A stretch of DNA of 64,000 nt from Owenia fusiformis (GCA_903813345.2 CAIIXF020000012.1:13620932-13684931); one strand, 5' to 3'; shown: positions 24,901 to 36,990, counted from the first letter of the stretch. The notes: generated by a model from the letters alone, not told the origin. Program-made: numbers and translations.

Positions 24901-26843
24901 TATGATGTTTTATTCGATAAAAGCAAATACATTTCTTTATCTTATTTTGTGAAAGAACAAGCTACGATATACTCAGAAAACTATCAATACATGTAACCTA
25001 TTTAATTTATTTCAAACACTTTGGAAGGTTAACTCGCCAGAAATCAACATAATATTATTTGAAACTATTGTAGAAAATTTTGAAACTGCCATCTTGAAAA
25101 CGTGTAGTAATGTTGAATCCAGTGATTATCAATTTTGACATATAACAATGTGTTGCTCCCGGAAATTCCCTAGCTTTTTGCCCAAAAACACATTGAATGA
25201 TACATTTATTACCCATCTCTTTGATAAAAATATTTGTAAACGTTATCATTTATCTTATAATAAAGATTTGGCGTTGTTGATTCAGTATTACAGAGCAGAC
25301 TAATTTCTCAAGCTTTCTTACCCCCCTATCACACCAAACTAGTTCTTACCCGTTCTTGCCAGTCCTACGAAAACGTCGTAAAACGGGCTCAATATGGCTG
25401 AGATCGGGAAATATGTCTGAAATAATTAGCTTCTTCGTTCTTAAACAGTCTTCAATACGTCCATCGCGTTCGCAGTTCGTTCAGGTCGCACCACATCGGT
25501 GTGCAACGTCGTAGAACGCGTGCCTTAGTCTAGAAGGTCAACATGACATGATAACAGAACGGTATGGTCGCCATCGAATTTTGAATCGATTCAAAATTCT
25601 AAAATCACATTCCCGTCTGAGAACGTTCATAAAGTTCGTAAATAGACCTTAGAAAGTTGCAGCTACGTTCATTCCGTTCGCACACAGTTTAAAACCAGTT
25701 TTGAAGAACGCAGTGGCAACTTGTTTGGTGTGATAGCTATATTTTTTGCTAACTCGTTCATAAGCAGTGTTAAATACGTTCTTAATCAGTTTAAACCCGT
25801 TTGCAATTAGTTCTACCTCGTTCTCAACACGTCCTCAGACAGTTCAATTCGTTGTTAAAACGTCCCTAGTAGGATTGAAGTACGACGGTTCCGTTCGTAG
25901 TTCGTCCAGCTCGTTGTTAGTACGTTGTCACTCGTTCTAATTGTAGAACGTGACGACCACGAGAACATTTTGAGCATTGTCTAAGTTCTAGAGGACCTAC
26001 CCGTTCGAGTACGTTCGATGAAGTTTGTAAATAGATCCCAAACGGTTCTTAGTAGGTCCAGTCCGTTCGTACACAGTTGAAGCCCGTTTTCGAGAACGTA
26101 GTGAGAACTAGTTTGGTGTGATAGTAGGGTTAGATCGTGCCCTGGGAATTTAAGAGAGAGAGAGGTAGTGAAGGTACGCAACGAACGAAACGAGTTTCGA
26201 CAATGGTAATTTTGTATCACTATGTCTGTTGCACGTACCTGGCGTGGAGAATGCTATCGTCAGAGATCCAGACAAAAATATAACACTGAAAATAAAATGA
26301 CAAACAATATGCATTTGTGATCGTAGTAGTATTTTGAGGATTACCAGATTCTTTCAACTTTTTTTTATTTATCCCGGGTCCCCTGGTTTTCTGTTAATAT
26401 GGCAATTATTTCTAATCGTTGTCTTGATATTTATCAATCGTTCTTTTTGTTACAGAAGCTCGTGTTTAGCAAATAATATTTGCTTTTGTATGGATAGATT
26501 GAACAACCTATAAGCTCTATTACCTTCCAATTAACCTTGTAGTTAATGTACCAAACTTGTCATATATCGTTCCACTCAAAACGAGTAAAAATCCAACGAC
26601 TGCTCCGGCTATCGCAAATACCAAGTTAAACTGTTCATCCTGCGCCGCACATGATGTTGGACCAGCTGTTGATGAGGCACTTGTCGTGCAGTTTGTCTTG
26701 CATTCACACAGATGACTGAAATAACGTTCTTCCTTAAGGACGAACACTAGAGAAGGCCAACCAAACATCATCCCTCCGAAAATAAGAGTCTCAAGTACAC
26801 CCCAGGCTGAGAAGAAAATGACACCGCCTCGAATCCGAGCCAT
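18948..26843 (-). CDS. SLC43-family transporter, left copy (exons 1-5, 3' end not found)
   Basis: Predicted exons, minus strand: 26843-26524, 26285-26239, 24303-24134, 20683-20251, 19070-18948, all with AG/GT boundaries and consistent phase. Exon 1 gives the family start (AWGVLETLIFGGMMFGWPSLVFVLKEE), a Cys-rich extracellular loop and a TM2-TM3 segment ending GTIYDKFGTLTTRLIG. Exon 3 has FFIFMTNMQLGNLLN and the signature VDGAFDSSAF. Exon 4 has VAYEAGTSLQASF, LPRQFIPYPLP and LRLMFFLGNFNSW. Exon 5 has YTTVFSF and SGPMLDRR. These match SLC43 major-facilitator transporters (SLC43A1/A2 neutral amino acids, SLC43A3 nucleobases); the subfamily cannot be decided, though the spacing reads most like SLC43A3. 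Later exons (last ~5 membrane segments) were not found to the left; a DIRS-like element lies there. Confidence 0.85.
20755..21261. mobile_element. piggyBac-like MITE, left-arm copy
   Basis: TTAA at 20755 is followed by CCCTCTAGAAGCC; the other end reads GGCTTCTAGGG then TTAA at 21258. TTAA targets plus CCC-starting TIRs are the piggyBac hallmark. The right end is duplicated as two ~80-bp units (21138-21182 and 21218-21261), both ending TTAA-like. No transposase. Confidence 0.7.
21545..23837. mobile_element. Tc1/mariner-like element with TIR CAGGGTGGGCCAAAAAA, left-arm copy
   Basis: TA (21543) then CAGGGTGGGCCAAAAAACGCCA; the other end TTTTTGGCCCACCCTG then TA (23838). TIRs extend about 45 bases including AAAAAGTTGTAG. 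TA flanks and the CAGGGTGGGCC end fit the Tc1/mariner superfamily. No transposase is recognisable; a LINE tail is nested inside. Confidence 0.7.
22920..23352 (-). pseudogene. 5'-truncated LINE 3' end, left-arm copy
   Basis: The minus-strand frame (96 codons) includes GDEEHVLFCCSQSELKLARSQ, resembling the C-terminal Cys/His segment after the reverse transcriptase of CR1/Jockey-like LINEs. It is followed by a short 3' UTR ending CAATAAACTTATTAATAATAAAA, typical of LINE tails. No RT core is present, so this would be a dead-on-arrival insertion. Family assignment is tentative. Confidence 0.4.
25321..26129. mobile_element. PIF/Harbinger-like non-autonomous element, 809 bp, left-arm copy
   Basis: TIRs CTATCACACCAAACTAGTTCT at both ends, flanked by TTA/TAA. 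The homologous site in the third copy (about 42487) is empty, which fixes the element limits and a 3-bp TAA duplication, the PIF/Harbinger signature. The interior is full of short GTTCGT/ACGTTC-type motifs. Another terminal motif in end orientation lies at about 25716-25735, suggesting nested halves. No transposase. Confidence 0.75.
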
Positions 26844-27004
26844 TATTACTACAACGAACCATTTATATGTATGATCATTGGAGCCATTACTTTTGTTTTA
26901 ATTGTTGAAATTGCCTATCAAATATTTCAAATTACTTCATTTACAACCTGATCTTTTATTAAACTTGCTGGAATGATTACTCATATACTTGTAGAGTAGA
27001 TAAG

Positions 27005-27560
27005 TAGAGGGTGTCCCGAAAGTATGACCCCCCAGACATACACCAATGTTTCCATAGTATGTATCATATATCAATTTAAAGCTCATCTAAAGATACATTG
27101 ATTTGCCAAGTATCATGGTTCAACTCACAAACGGGAAAAAGTTACACACATTTCAAATGTAGTGTTTTACCAAAATTAAAGTTTAGTTTTACACAAAATT
27201 AATAGTCGCCGTGTCTCCCTTGGTCATGTTAACAGCAGCAATTCTTCCCAGATATGACCTTAAATACACTGCAAATAGGGGCATAGCATTTAATAATCCT
27301 CATAAAACCTTTTTAAGGCATTTTGGAAAGGTTTCCTTGGATTATCTGCCCTTACCGACATCTCTTTACAACTCAATATCAATCGGTGTTTCACGCTCAT
27401 CACGCTCATCTCTGACTTGTCTTCAAGTTTTCGCTGTTTAGAGTTTCTTGGAAGGTGCTGTTTCAGGTTAATTAATTATGTAGGGTTATGTAATGTTATG
27501 TGATGTTGTGTCATGTAATGTTATGTAATACTATGTAATGATATGTTTTAATGATGCAAT
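27005..27560. repeat. Transposon-like end plus TATGTAATGT microsatellite, left-arm copy
   Basis: GAGGGTGTCCCGAAAGTATGA at 27006 resembles a mariner-type terminal motif. About 470 bp further in is a microsatellite of TATGTAATGT-like units (27476-27552). Other copies are at 47746-48298 and 41080-41640 (inverted). No intact frame; classification is weak. Confidence 0.4.
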
Positions 27561-28189
27561 ACATTTCTACAACTCCAAATACTAAAGATATGTCTTCATT
27601 TAAATTATATGGACATCTGAGTTGGTATTTACTTATGCTTGTACTGATGGTTATGCGAGATATTCATCAGGTCACATGGTCACTCCAGTCTAGCAGTCAG
27701 TCAGTCTCTTAGCAGCTCACATGTAGCATTAGGCAGTAATACTTGTTAGCTTTTTCTCCCACCCTCCCTCCATTTGGATCTTAATTTGAGAGTTATTTTT
27801 ATTTTACTGCTTTTCTCGTTTTAATTTGGTAATTAACTTAGGTTTTAGTTTAGTTTGTGTTATGTACTTGTCCATTTGCTACATCATATATATTTTTTTA
27901 TTTTTTAATGTAGGCATTCTATTAGTAAATGTTACATAAATATGCGTATAAGGAACATTACTAACTAACGAATAATGAAGCAGTTATGACGCTAAAGATT
28001 TTAAATATGATATCAATTTGTCTGAATTCAGTCTGAATAGTTCAATTAATGGTTAACTATTTCTCTTAAAAAATTAATCTTCTATATCGTTGAGTTTTCC
28101 AACCCTCCGTAATATTTCAAACTTACCTTTCGATTGTTTCACCTTCTGATGCGAGAATTGTAATAATACGCGGCAAAAATATCCCCCTT

Positions 28190-28845
28190 GTTGATCTCGG
28201 AGCTGTTACGCGGTAAACACGATACAAAAATATGCCATATTCAGTAACGAATATGGCATATTCACTTGCAGTGTATGACAGATTCACCTGCGGTATATGG
28301 CATACACGCTTACCAATGAGAGCGTGATACGGAGGTACGCAATTGTCAATTGCATCGATTAAACGAACAAGTAAAACTTCATTAATTATTATAATGATTA
28401 CTGAATCAGCAGTACAGTTTATCGAATATATCAACGTATGCAGACGTATTATCTCACGTAATAAACTTACCCAATCAATCCGGGATTCATATATTAATAC
28501 TCGACGTACTAACAATATTGGTCATCCAGCGTAGTTTTACATTTAGAGTCGATTTTCGCAACCAATCAAACAAAGTCTTTCGTTATCACGTTTTCACCTG
28601 TGGAATATGTCATATTCACCTGCTGTATATGGCATATTCCGCAAGTGAGTATGACATATTCTGCAGGTGAGTATCTGGTATTCACTGAAATCAATGTATC
28701 GCATATTCACTGCAGAATATCGCATACTCACCTGCGGAATATGCCATATACCGCAGGTGAGTATGGCATATTCACCCGTATCACAAATACCGCGCAACCA
28801 TGATTGTATGCCATATTCCGCGTAACAGGAGCTACGTGGTCTATG
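28190..28845. mobile_element. Candidate MITE built from CACCTGCGG/ATATGGCATA units, left-arm copy
   Basis: The ends are inverted (GAGCTGTTACGCGG near 28199 and CCGCGTAACAGGAGCT near 28820). Inside are about ten interspersed units combining TGCCATAT or ATATGGCATA with CACCTGCGG or its inverse CCGCAGGTG. The near-palindromic units create mirror reading frames on both strands, which are not genes. The element flanks a short AT-rich core (about 28320-28590). Confidence 0.6.
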
Positions 28846-29829
28846 TCATATTTGAGGTTATATTTATGATATATAACAATGATATAGAGGATTTATGTGT
28901 TAAACTGCACGTAATACATATTAGGCTCGAGAATGTGCCATCGTTTTTTATTCCTCTTACCAATTTTGAGACATGGTGTCCGGAAAGTAGGTCAATACAA
29001 AAAAAACTCCAAATTCAATGTATGAGTTATGATATAAGTGAGGAATTTTCTCAGGAATCCCGATCCAAGACAAATGTGAAATTGTATCATCTGAAATTTT
29101 AGACCATTTACAACTTCAACTCAATATTAACAATTGCTTAATGACCCTAATGGATGATTGGCGATCTTAATGCTTAAAACACCATCCTAAGTCAAATACA
29201 AGGAATGGAAAATGTTTGAAACTATGAATTAAACAAGAATTTACTTACCTTGTCAATTTACCAAGGAAAACTGGGCGAAACTCGGATTCTGAGGACCTGC
29301 TATACCATTTACAACGGATCAACTTCTTGGATTTACACTTATATTTCTGAGGAATAAACCTTTACTATGTGTTATCTTCGATTTATATTAAAAACAAGTG
29401 TTAGCAGCTACAATGTCAGTTCTATTTCATATTTCTTAACGTCATTGTAATTGTTCATTGAAGTTAATCAATGTAAGTTTAGTGAATACATATTTTTACA
29501 AAAATGTAAGACCAAAACACCATTTTGTGATTTATTCACATCTACTCATTCAATACAGAAGTTCTGAACATTAACCTTAACGCAATAAAATACAGGAAGT
29601 CGTGACCATTTAAAAAGAGAATGAACCGTTTAGTCCCTTTTTGTAAACCCAAAAACGTAAAAACAGCAGTGCATTTCATGTATTTCAACCGTCAATGTTT
29701 TATTATCATATTAGATTTACAATATTTATACAAAGTATATGAATATTTCATCAAACCAGATAAAGGTAAAATCATTTTATCAATACATATTCATGTTAAT
29801 GTCTAGTAAAATTGTGTTTCTTCTTATCG

Positions 29830-30362
29830 TATAGAATTTTCTATGTAACTTCAAACTATATTTTCAAATACACTATCCTCAGATAGAAATTTCTAAACAA
29901 ACTGACAAAAGACTCCGTTGACTTTTCGTATAGAAATTTCTATGCGGATGGGGCTGGAAATATTAATTTTGTTATTGATGAACATTTGGTTATCGGTATA
30001 GAAATTTCTCTACCGATTAAGCAGAAGATTTAAAACTGAATACCTCTATAGAAATTTCTATGTGAAGGCCGTCGGAAAATACTAATTCTGTTACCAGAAA
30101 AACATTTCTCCCTGTATAGAAATTTCTATGCCTTTCTAATTAAAGCAAGTGTTCGTATAGAAATTTCTATGCAGTTGTAAATATAAATTTTGGTTGCCGG
30201 TATAGAAATTTCTATAGGGAAAAGATCGATAAATAAAAATGCTGTATAGAAATTTCTATGCGGCGCAGAAAAATAATTTTGCTTGATGGCCAATATAGAA
30301 AGTTCTATATGGTCAAAAAATGCATGTATAGATATAAAAATCCTGTATAGAAATTTCTATGC
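29830..30362. repeat. Array of palindromic 14-mers ATAGAAATTTCTAT, left-arm copy
   Basis: About 11 copies at roughly 29832, 29885, 29930, 29997, 30048, 30114, 30154, 30199, 30243, 30293 and 30345. Most are perfect self-complementary ATAGAAATTTCTAT, often GTATAGAAATTTCTATGC. Spacers of about 25-50 bases are not conserved. The core GAAATTTC also fits the two-unit heat-shock-element pattern, which may be coincidental. Confidence 0.9.
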
Positions 30363-30411
30363 GGGTGTAGTAGATTTTAATTCACTTATTCATTTAAATA
30401 TATGATAAAAT

Positions 30412-30771
30412 GTGGTATCAACCACACATGCACAAGAACGTATGCAACATGTTTACTTCATAATTTTCCTCACAATGTTTTTGTTCACGGTGACGGCTCC
30501 TGGTGAGCAATATGGACGTTGGAATGTGTGCTCTTTTCGGCTATGCCAGAGTTACTGTCTATCAGTAATCTTTAATAGTCATTATGAACCGCCATTACTA
30601 CGTCCTGCCGTTATGACGTCACACATTGCACGTATTACCAGGGATTTTGTTCGCGAATATACCCCGGGTGAAATGTTGACTTTGTTTACAGTTTATAGAA
30701 GGCGTGAATACAGTCATGTTCGAATGAATTATATAACCACGCACCCTCCGCATATATCTTTACATAATTGA
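30412..30771 (+). other. 119-codon open frame of unknown nature, left-arm copy
   Basis: Starts MVSTTHAQERMQHVYF, with one hydrophobic stretch (VYFIIFLTMFLFTV) that could be a signal or membrane segment. No family is recognised. The right-arm copy (44905-44546) encodes the same protein with at least one silent difference (CCT/CCC). The frame also contains TGACGTCA (30616), a CRE-type palindrome, in a relatively GC-rich stretch. It could equally be regulatory DNA. Confidence 0.25.
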
Positions 30772-32648
30772 TGGCAGCCCTCTTGTTAGAAAGAGATCTG
30801 AGTTTTAAATGACTCTGCCTGTTGTTTACAGCACACAATAGGTATCAGGTATGAAGTACAAGACTTGTAGGATAAATCCAGTGGTTACTCGAGTCTCTTG
30901 CCAATTCTTGGAATGTCATGGAATAGGGCAATACAATAGTTCACTTAATTATTCACACAGATAAATATTGTCGGCCCTGTTTACCTGTCTATATTACGCA
31001 ACGGTTGGTCTACTCAAGTGGCGAATGAGGCTGCAATGACTCCATCTCTTTTTATCTCTTTTCTGCCTGGAAGCAAAGTCAATTCTTCTCTAGTAGAATT
31101 ACAGAGCTAAACAATCACCAATGCCATTAAGGTAGGCAAATAAGGTCAGGTTCATCATTCAGTCATTATTAAAAGGTGGACAAAGCGAATGGCATTCTCT
31201 AAATCAAAAATCATTCGATTGGGGTAGGAAAAGCGAATAAGTTTCTTTCAATCGAGCATCATTTGATACCAAGATGGTTCCATTAGCCCATCCATAAAGT
31301 ATCAAGCTTGGTCTTAAAAATTCTTTAAATACATGATTGATGTTAATACTTTTGCATTTGTTTGAACCATGGGCTTTCAACTAATTAAAAGCCCATGTTT
31401 GAACATAACTCACTGCTTGCGTGTGCGACACATTAATTTTGCTTTTTTATCAAAAGATAAATTCTCAATCAAATGATATAGGCTTAGTTTTTGTATTTTG
31501 TATTTTGATGAAAGTCCTAAAATGTGGTCTCGTACTCTCATACTTGGTTATACCATATAGAGTAGGTAGTATTCGATACGGTATTTAGTTCTGGAGATGA
31601 TACCAAGCGTTCAAAACATGTGTGGTCATATGAAAGATATGCATCTAATATGAATGAATTTTCCCTTCTTGATAAATGTTGAAGGAGTTCTGAATCAACC
31701 ACAACATTCATTTATTAAATCATATATTGCATTTGAGGTTCATCCTACAATGAAATTATTTTGTTGAAATTATTTTGATTCTTTTATTTCCTTTTTCTTT
31801 TCACCATAATTTGATTATTAATGTTAAATGTATTTGTAAGGGCTGACTCTTAAGACAAATCTATAAATAAGTATATCGCATGTGATGACACCATTGAACT
31901 TGTTAATCATACAATCTACATACTGTGTAATATTTGGAACATTACCACACTTGAGGATTGATTTAACACAATAAATTTATAATTTCTGAATTGAAGTATT
32001 CATTTTAATCATGGAACATTTTCTCCATGAGAAAGCTTTATATTTATCTACTATGAAAACTGTACATACGAAATATTAACAAAACATGACAAATTAGATG
32101 ATATACTTTAAAATGACAATTTCACTAATCTACCATTCTATTTTACTATTATTTTACTGGTTTCATTTTTTCTAATAGTGTCAATCTTTAGTTTCATCCT
32201 TTTGTGTCAAAAAATATATTTAAATTCAAAATCGTTTGGCAATTCAAGGGTCAACATCATTCGCAAAGCCGTCGCTGATTGTAATGTTGATTTTTAAATG
32301 TATGTGTCTCTTTTTCTGAACCACTTTCCTGCGTTTGTGAGTTCATTTCTCTTTCGTTCCCCAAACAATTGTTATAATTTTCCAACATAAAATAGATCAG
32401 TATACATGTGTATATATATGCTTGCAATCGATGGGATTTATATTATCACTGCTTATTTAATGTGTTTGACAACTGACAACAAAATCATTCGAAATTAGTT
32501 GAGAATGTTTCGAACAAAAAGTCCCTTCAAAAGAAGTTTTCCATATCAAATATTGATATCATTGTGTACGACTACAACAAGTGGCTTTATCTGGGTCTTT
32601 AAAATCCTATTAACATATGGAGTGGGATTACAAGATATAGCATTTCAA

Positions 32649-34306
32649 ACTGTGAAATTAACACCACCTCGTGACTGTCTCAGATGTATCAATGCAAATT
32701 GCTTATGTTATCCGCTTGTACTTATGACATATCACATCAGGTTCAAATTCAAAAATTGGTGTACGAGGATTGATCCAAAAGGTCTCCACCGTTTGCTCTA
32801 AAATCTTTTTCTTTGACGAATAATATACACATTTTAACACATTGCCTTAATCGCCCCCTACAGTGTAGCTTCATTTTGTGTGATAAACCATGAATTCAAA
32901 ATTCAACATAATATGCATCTAGTTACCATTAGCAATACAACAACAGGGTATGTGGAGCTTGAATGAATTAAACCGTATTGGTAATTTCAGCAACTGAAGC
33001 GCTATTTCATTTTCAGAAAACTAATATGTTACTGATCAAATGTATTGCTTATTTAACGCAGAATGAAACTACTACATATGGGGTGGATGAGATAAGATAT
33101 GAAAAATACTCATAAAGTATTAAGATTTTTAGAGCACACGATGCAAAACTTTTGGATCGACCCTTGTAAGCTATATTTTCTGAAGAAGCAACTTTAGGCA
33201 CATGTGAAGGAGATACACGCGTGAACGGTTTTATAATTATTCAATTCCACTGAGGTACCCATTCATCTTTAAATTATTATTGTATGATGTATTCCCAGAT
33301 GCCATACGTGTGAATTAGGAATACGCCTTCTTATTTTTAGCTCAAGTTAGAATGGGAATATCACAATAATATTATTCTTAAAGATATGTGCAACTATTTA
33401 AATAAGTTTAACTTACAAGTATATCTTCCACCAGAATCAATTCGTCATATTGTTAGCAAAACAACGAACTTGCTTCTTGTATAACTCTTCAAATAACTTG
33501 CCAACGTGCTTCAAAATACACTCTTTATGGACAAGCGTATCGCTGTACTGGATCACATACGTGGCTAGAAAACAAAAATATACATTATGTATCAGTCCCA
33601 AACGTACATGCATAGCATAAGGTATCCTTAATGTGTTTATGGTGTGTCTTATTTGATCAATTTCGACATCATAATATACTTAAATCGTACCTTTAAGTTT
33701 CGCGTTTCCTTCTAAACGTTTTCTTTGTATGTTCTCGTGATTCCCAATCGAGTAAATATGGTCTCCTCCCTTGCGTATACGGTAGCATTTTACCACTTTG
33801 AAACGATGAATCAGGTCTCAGGTATATAATGCTCACTATATTATAAGTCTGGTTCAAATTTTGAGAGTGTTGGCATGTTTAGTTGATTTAACAATGTTTA
33901 ATAACTTCATTTAAGAGGTAACTGTGAACTCCAATAAAAAATATTCATCAGTCATATTTCTATCTCCAAACATGATGAAAGAATAGCCTTTGACAAGTTA
34001 GAATATTTGCCTGTTGTGTTATCTGATTTTATCGGAAATAAATTGGCTGGATCGAATTGAGATATCAGGCCCGTAGCTTCGGTCATACATCCTTTCAAAA
34101 TCATGCAGTACCCCCTGTTCTGAGCACTTGTGAATGTTACATGTGAACCGATCTGGAACCCTTTCCTTGATGTCTGATTTAAACCTGTAGAAGTGTATAT
34201 TGTGCCAATGCGCTTCTCTATTAATTTCAATTGACCTCACCACTTTAATCCACAAGATAAAACATGTACTCGTATATAAGTTGCTCAGTTTTTGTCGTGA
34301 CTGTAT
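32649..34306. other. Single-copy spacer, left part, no recognised gene
   Basis: This sequence is not repeated in either arm. Minus-strand frames at 33952-34309 show no family I recognise. No clear transposon ends. Confidence 0.5.
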
Positions 34307-34689
34307 CACGCGGTCTATCTTCGACCGTTAATTTGAAAATCAAGGATTGCGAGTCTCATACTGCACCGTTTTTCTTCAAACCTTTACCATTAAAAGCAGA
34401 ACAAAATTGCCTTTCTGTCGGTGCATTACTTTATTGTAAAGAGTCCCTCGTTCTAGCAGCGTTTTTGGTCCCCAGCTGTTAGAAGGCCTTGTTACAACTG
34501 GGGACCAAAATGCCGCTGGAAGTAGGGACTCTGTTGAAGAGAATAATGTACCATCAGAAAGGGATTTGTGTTATGCTTTGAATGGAACAAGTTTGAAGAA
34601 AACGGTGCAGTATGAGACTCGTAATCCTTGATTTTCAAACATCCGGTAGGTCAAAAATTCAAATTAACGGTCGAAGTTAGGACCGCGTG
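34307..34689. mobile_element. Foldback MITE, 383 bp, flanked by TGTAT repeats
   Basis: CACGCGGTC...TTCGACCGTTAATTTGAA on the left is inverted as TTCAAATTAACGGTCGAA...GACCGCGTG on the right. Nearly the whole element folds on itself, including the central GGTCCCCAG...CTGGGGACC. TGTAT(C) occurs immediately on both sides (34302 and 34690), a likely 5-6 bp target duplication. Confidence 0.75.
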
Positions 34690-36550
34690 TGTATCTTGTT
34701 TGCTCATTGGGATATTCTGTTTGATTTTAATGGGTTAGAATGACAAGTTTATTCAGGTAGATTTCATAACAAAAGATACATTTACGCATTGCAACACCAT
34801 GTACGGTTTAACTATTGCGTATACCTAATATTTTAAGTCCTCTATAATATGTAGTTTATTTTTAGTTTTGAGATCATCGTTACAATATTCTTGCCATTGT
34901 TATTTAACTATTTTCTATATGCTGTACCACTGCCAATCAACATTGGACTGACGAATAATATTGTGAGTAATGATATAAAGTTTCCAGCTGTTTATAAAAT
35001 AATGTTTTTGTATAAAAGAGTATTGGACACAGGCACGAAAACACGAGTTTATTGAGGGGGAAGCCAGCTTTTGGCAATGTGATGGGGTTTGCTCTACTTT
35101 GATAAAAATCGTACGAAAAAGTCTAGACCCCTATACTCCAAATGTTTAGTTGCTTGAAAATTAAGAGGCCGATTAATGACAAAGCAGGCCATTATTAGCC
35201 CAAATGGCCCACTTATCGTGACCCTTAAAATATTTTAGGCCTACACTTTTTATCATCCTTTATTGACTTGTTGAGGTATTCATCCGAGAAGGATGACTCT
35301 TGACTAAATTATCTTTTTTACCCTGACATATGAATGATCTTATCGTGGTATATACACAAGGTTTTAATGTAAAGGTCTCAGGGGCTTACAATGCATGTGC
35401 ATGAAGTCAACTGATAAAACCATTGAATCTGTCACTAAATAAGCTTACATATTGAAAATACCATCTCCCAAATTACATTAAATTATGCCTTAAGGCAGAT
35501 ATTTGTACATTTTAATACATTTCTAGGTTGAGTGAATCCGGAAAGATAAAGGGAGGAGCTCCTTATACATAAATCATACAATATTGAAATGTGCTTTTCT
35601 ATCTTGTGGGCTATTGTGTCAATTTCAATCTGAAGAGATGCGTAACAGTGTATGTTAACAAACCGCAAGCCTGAGTTTACTCATCAAACAGACTCCTACT
35701 TGACCAGTTGACCGATCATTGTAATTTGTAATACTGCGTATTACGTCCACAGGTCAGCAGTTGGTTCAAGTTTATATCCTGAATATGCAGTAATTATAAC
35801 CAACTTGGAATTTAAGTACAACAAACTTAATGTACTATCAAAGCATTTTAATCGTTGCACAATAAGCGATTTGCATAAAATGGCGTAAGAATTCAAAATA
35901 CCAGTGCCCATTACGAGTTGTCATTTAGAGTCAAATGCGAATGTGAAACGAAAGGTGAGATATATCACTGCGATTAATTGTCGGTTGCTGTTTGGGGGAT
36001 TGACTGGTCGACCGGTGTAAACTCAAACCATGATCATACGAGGTAGGTTTTTAATAAAAACACTTAATACAATAATAAGCAGGGTTATGATATACATGTA
36101 TTTTATAACAGATTTTATAAAAATGTATTTTAAAACGAAACGGTACATCATTCTGTCCTCGCAATGGAAATCCTGAACTTTTTATACATTATTTTATAGC
36201 TTCCATTCATTAATGTTTCAGTCAAAAGATATCTTCGATGAAAACACAAACGCTCATCTTGGAATATCTAAATACCACGCCAGAGGGTACACACATGGTA
36301 CTCTCGATTACATATCAAGAAGACAAATATTGTTTGATTATTAGGCGAGGAATATGACACAACAGAGGAAAATGAAAACTTCCTTCTAACACTTATAACA
36401 GACTACGGTACCTGGAATTGTTCAGATCATATGGCGATTGCATTCTGATACTCATAGCATCTTTCGGTTTCACCTTTCTCAGGGCTGAGAAGAAATGAGA
36501 TGCCATGGTTTATCATCATGATGGGCGATTGTGGAACGTTTATATCTACA
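34690..36550. other. Single-copy spacer, middle part, no recognised gene
   Basis: AT-rich DNA with only short unrelated frames. I see no gene, RNA or clear element end here. Confidence 0.5.
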
Positions 36551-36555
36551 TGTAC

Positions 36556-36990
36556 AGAATACGAGGGTTGTCCCATAAGTCCTGAAATGTTTGCTCTAAC
36601 ATCTTAAAATGATATACAGAGAACTATTTTGGACGACGTTCGAAGGACGAGAAAATGGATCATACAAAAGCTCAAAAAGTAAACTAGTAAACTAAAATCT
36701 AAAAGTAAGATCATGACATCTCTAATGGCAATAGTAAAACTAAAATAGAGCGTGTAGGCCATGCAAGTCATCTCGCAACATTTAAATTAGAATCAGGTGT
36801 AGATTGAGTACGGGAAGTAAGGCCATATTTGCTTTTAACCACAATATGTAAATTAAAAAGGATCTTGATTGTTTTATTGCGGTACGATAACAACTTGAAA
36901 TGTTTGTAAATTAATTTGATACACAATATTGCCCAGAGGGATAGGAATTTTGTACAGTATACGAGAGTTGTCCCATAAGATCAACATACT
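36556..36990. repeat. Two mariner-type terminal motifs in direct orientation
   Basis: TACGAGGGTTGTCCCATAAGT at about 36560 and ATACGAGAGTTGTCCCATAAG at about 36960 resemble mariner terminal inverted repeats. They point the same way, so they are not two ends of one intact element. No transposase is found between or beside them. Confidence 0.5.

Larger units (their letters stand above)
20346..32648 (-). repeat. Left arm of giant inverted duplication (12.3 kb)
   Basis: The reverse complement of this arm matches 42669-63351 nearly base for base. Paired positions: 20743/62954, 24134/51170, 26843/48463, 28515/46791, 30412/44905 and 32499/42818. The only large difference is the ~8.4 kb insertion in the right arm. 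The outer limit lies inside SLC43 exon 4 (after TGGACAAGTGT); the inner limit is at GATATAGCATTTCAA. Confidence 0.95.

Noticed and set aside
28594-28803. Mirror-image 67-codon frames on both strands (also at 39855-40064 and 46503-46712)
   Set aside because: They arise from the inverted CACCTGCGG/ATATGGCATA units; a self-complementary sequence opens the same phase on both strands. No protein evidence.
29830-30362. CRISPR-like array (regular short repeats with unique spacers)
   Set aside because: Repeats are 14-base palindromes with variable spacing in a eukaryotic, transposon-rich context, with no cas genes. It is an interspersed motif array.
33952-34309. Two minus-strand frames in the spacer
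   Set aside because: They overlap each other in different phases, show no known domain, and are partly covered by the foldback MITE at 34307.
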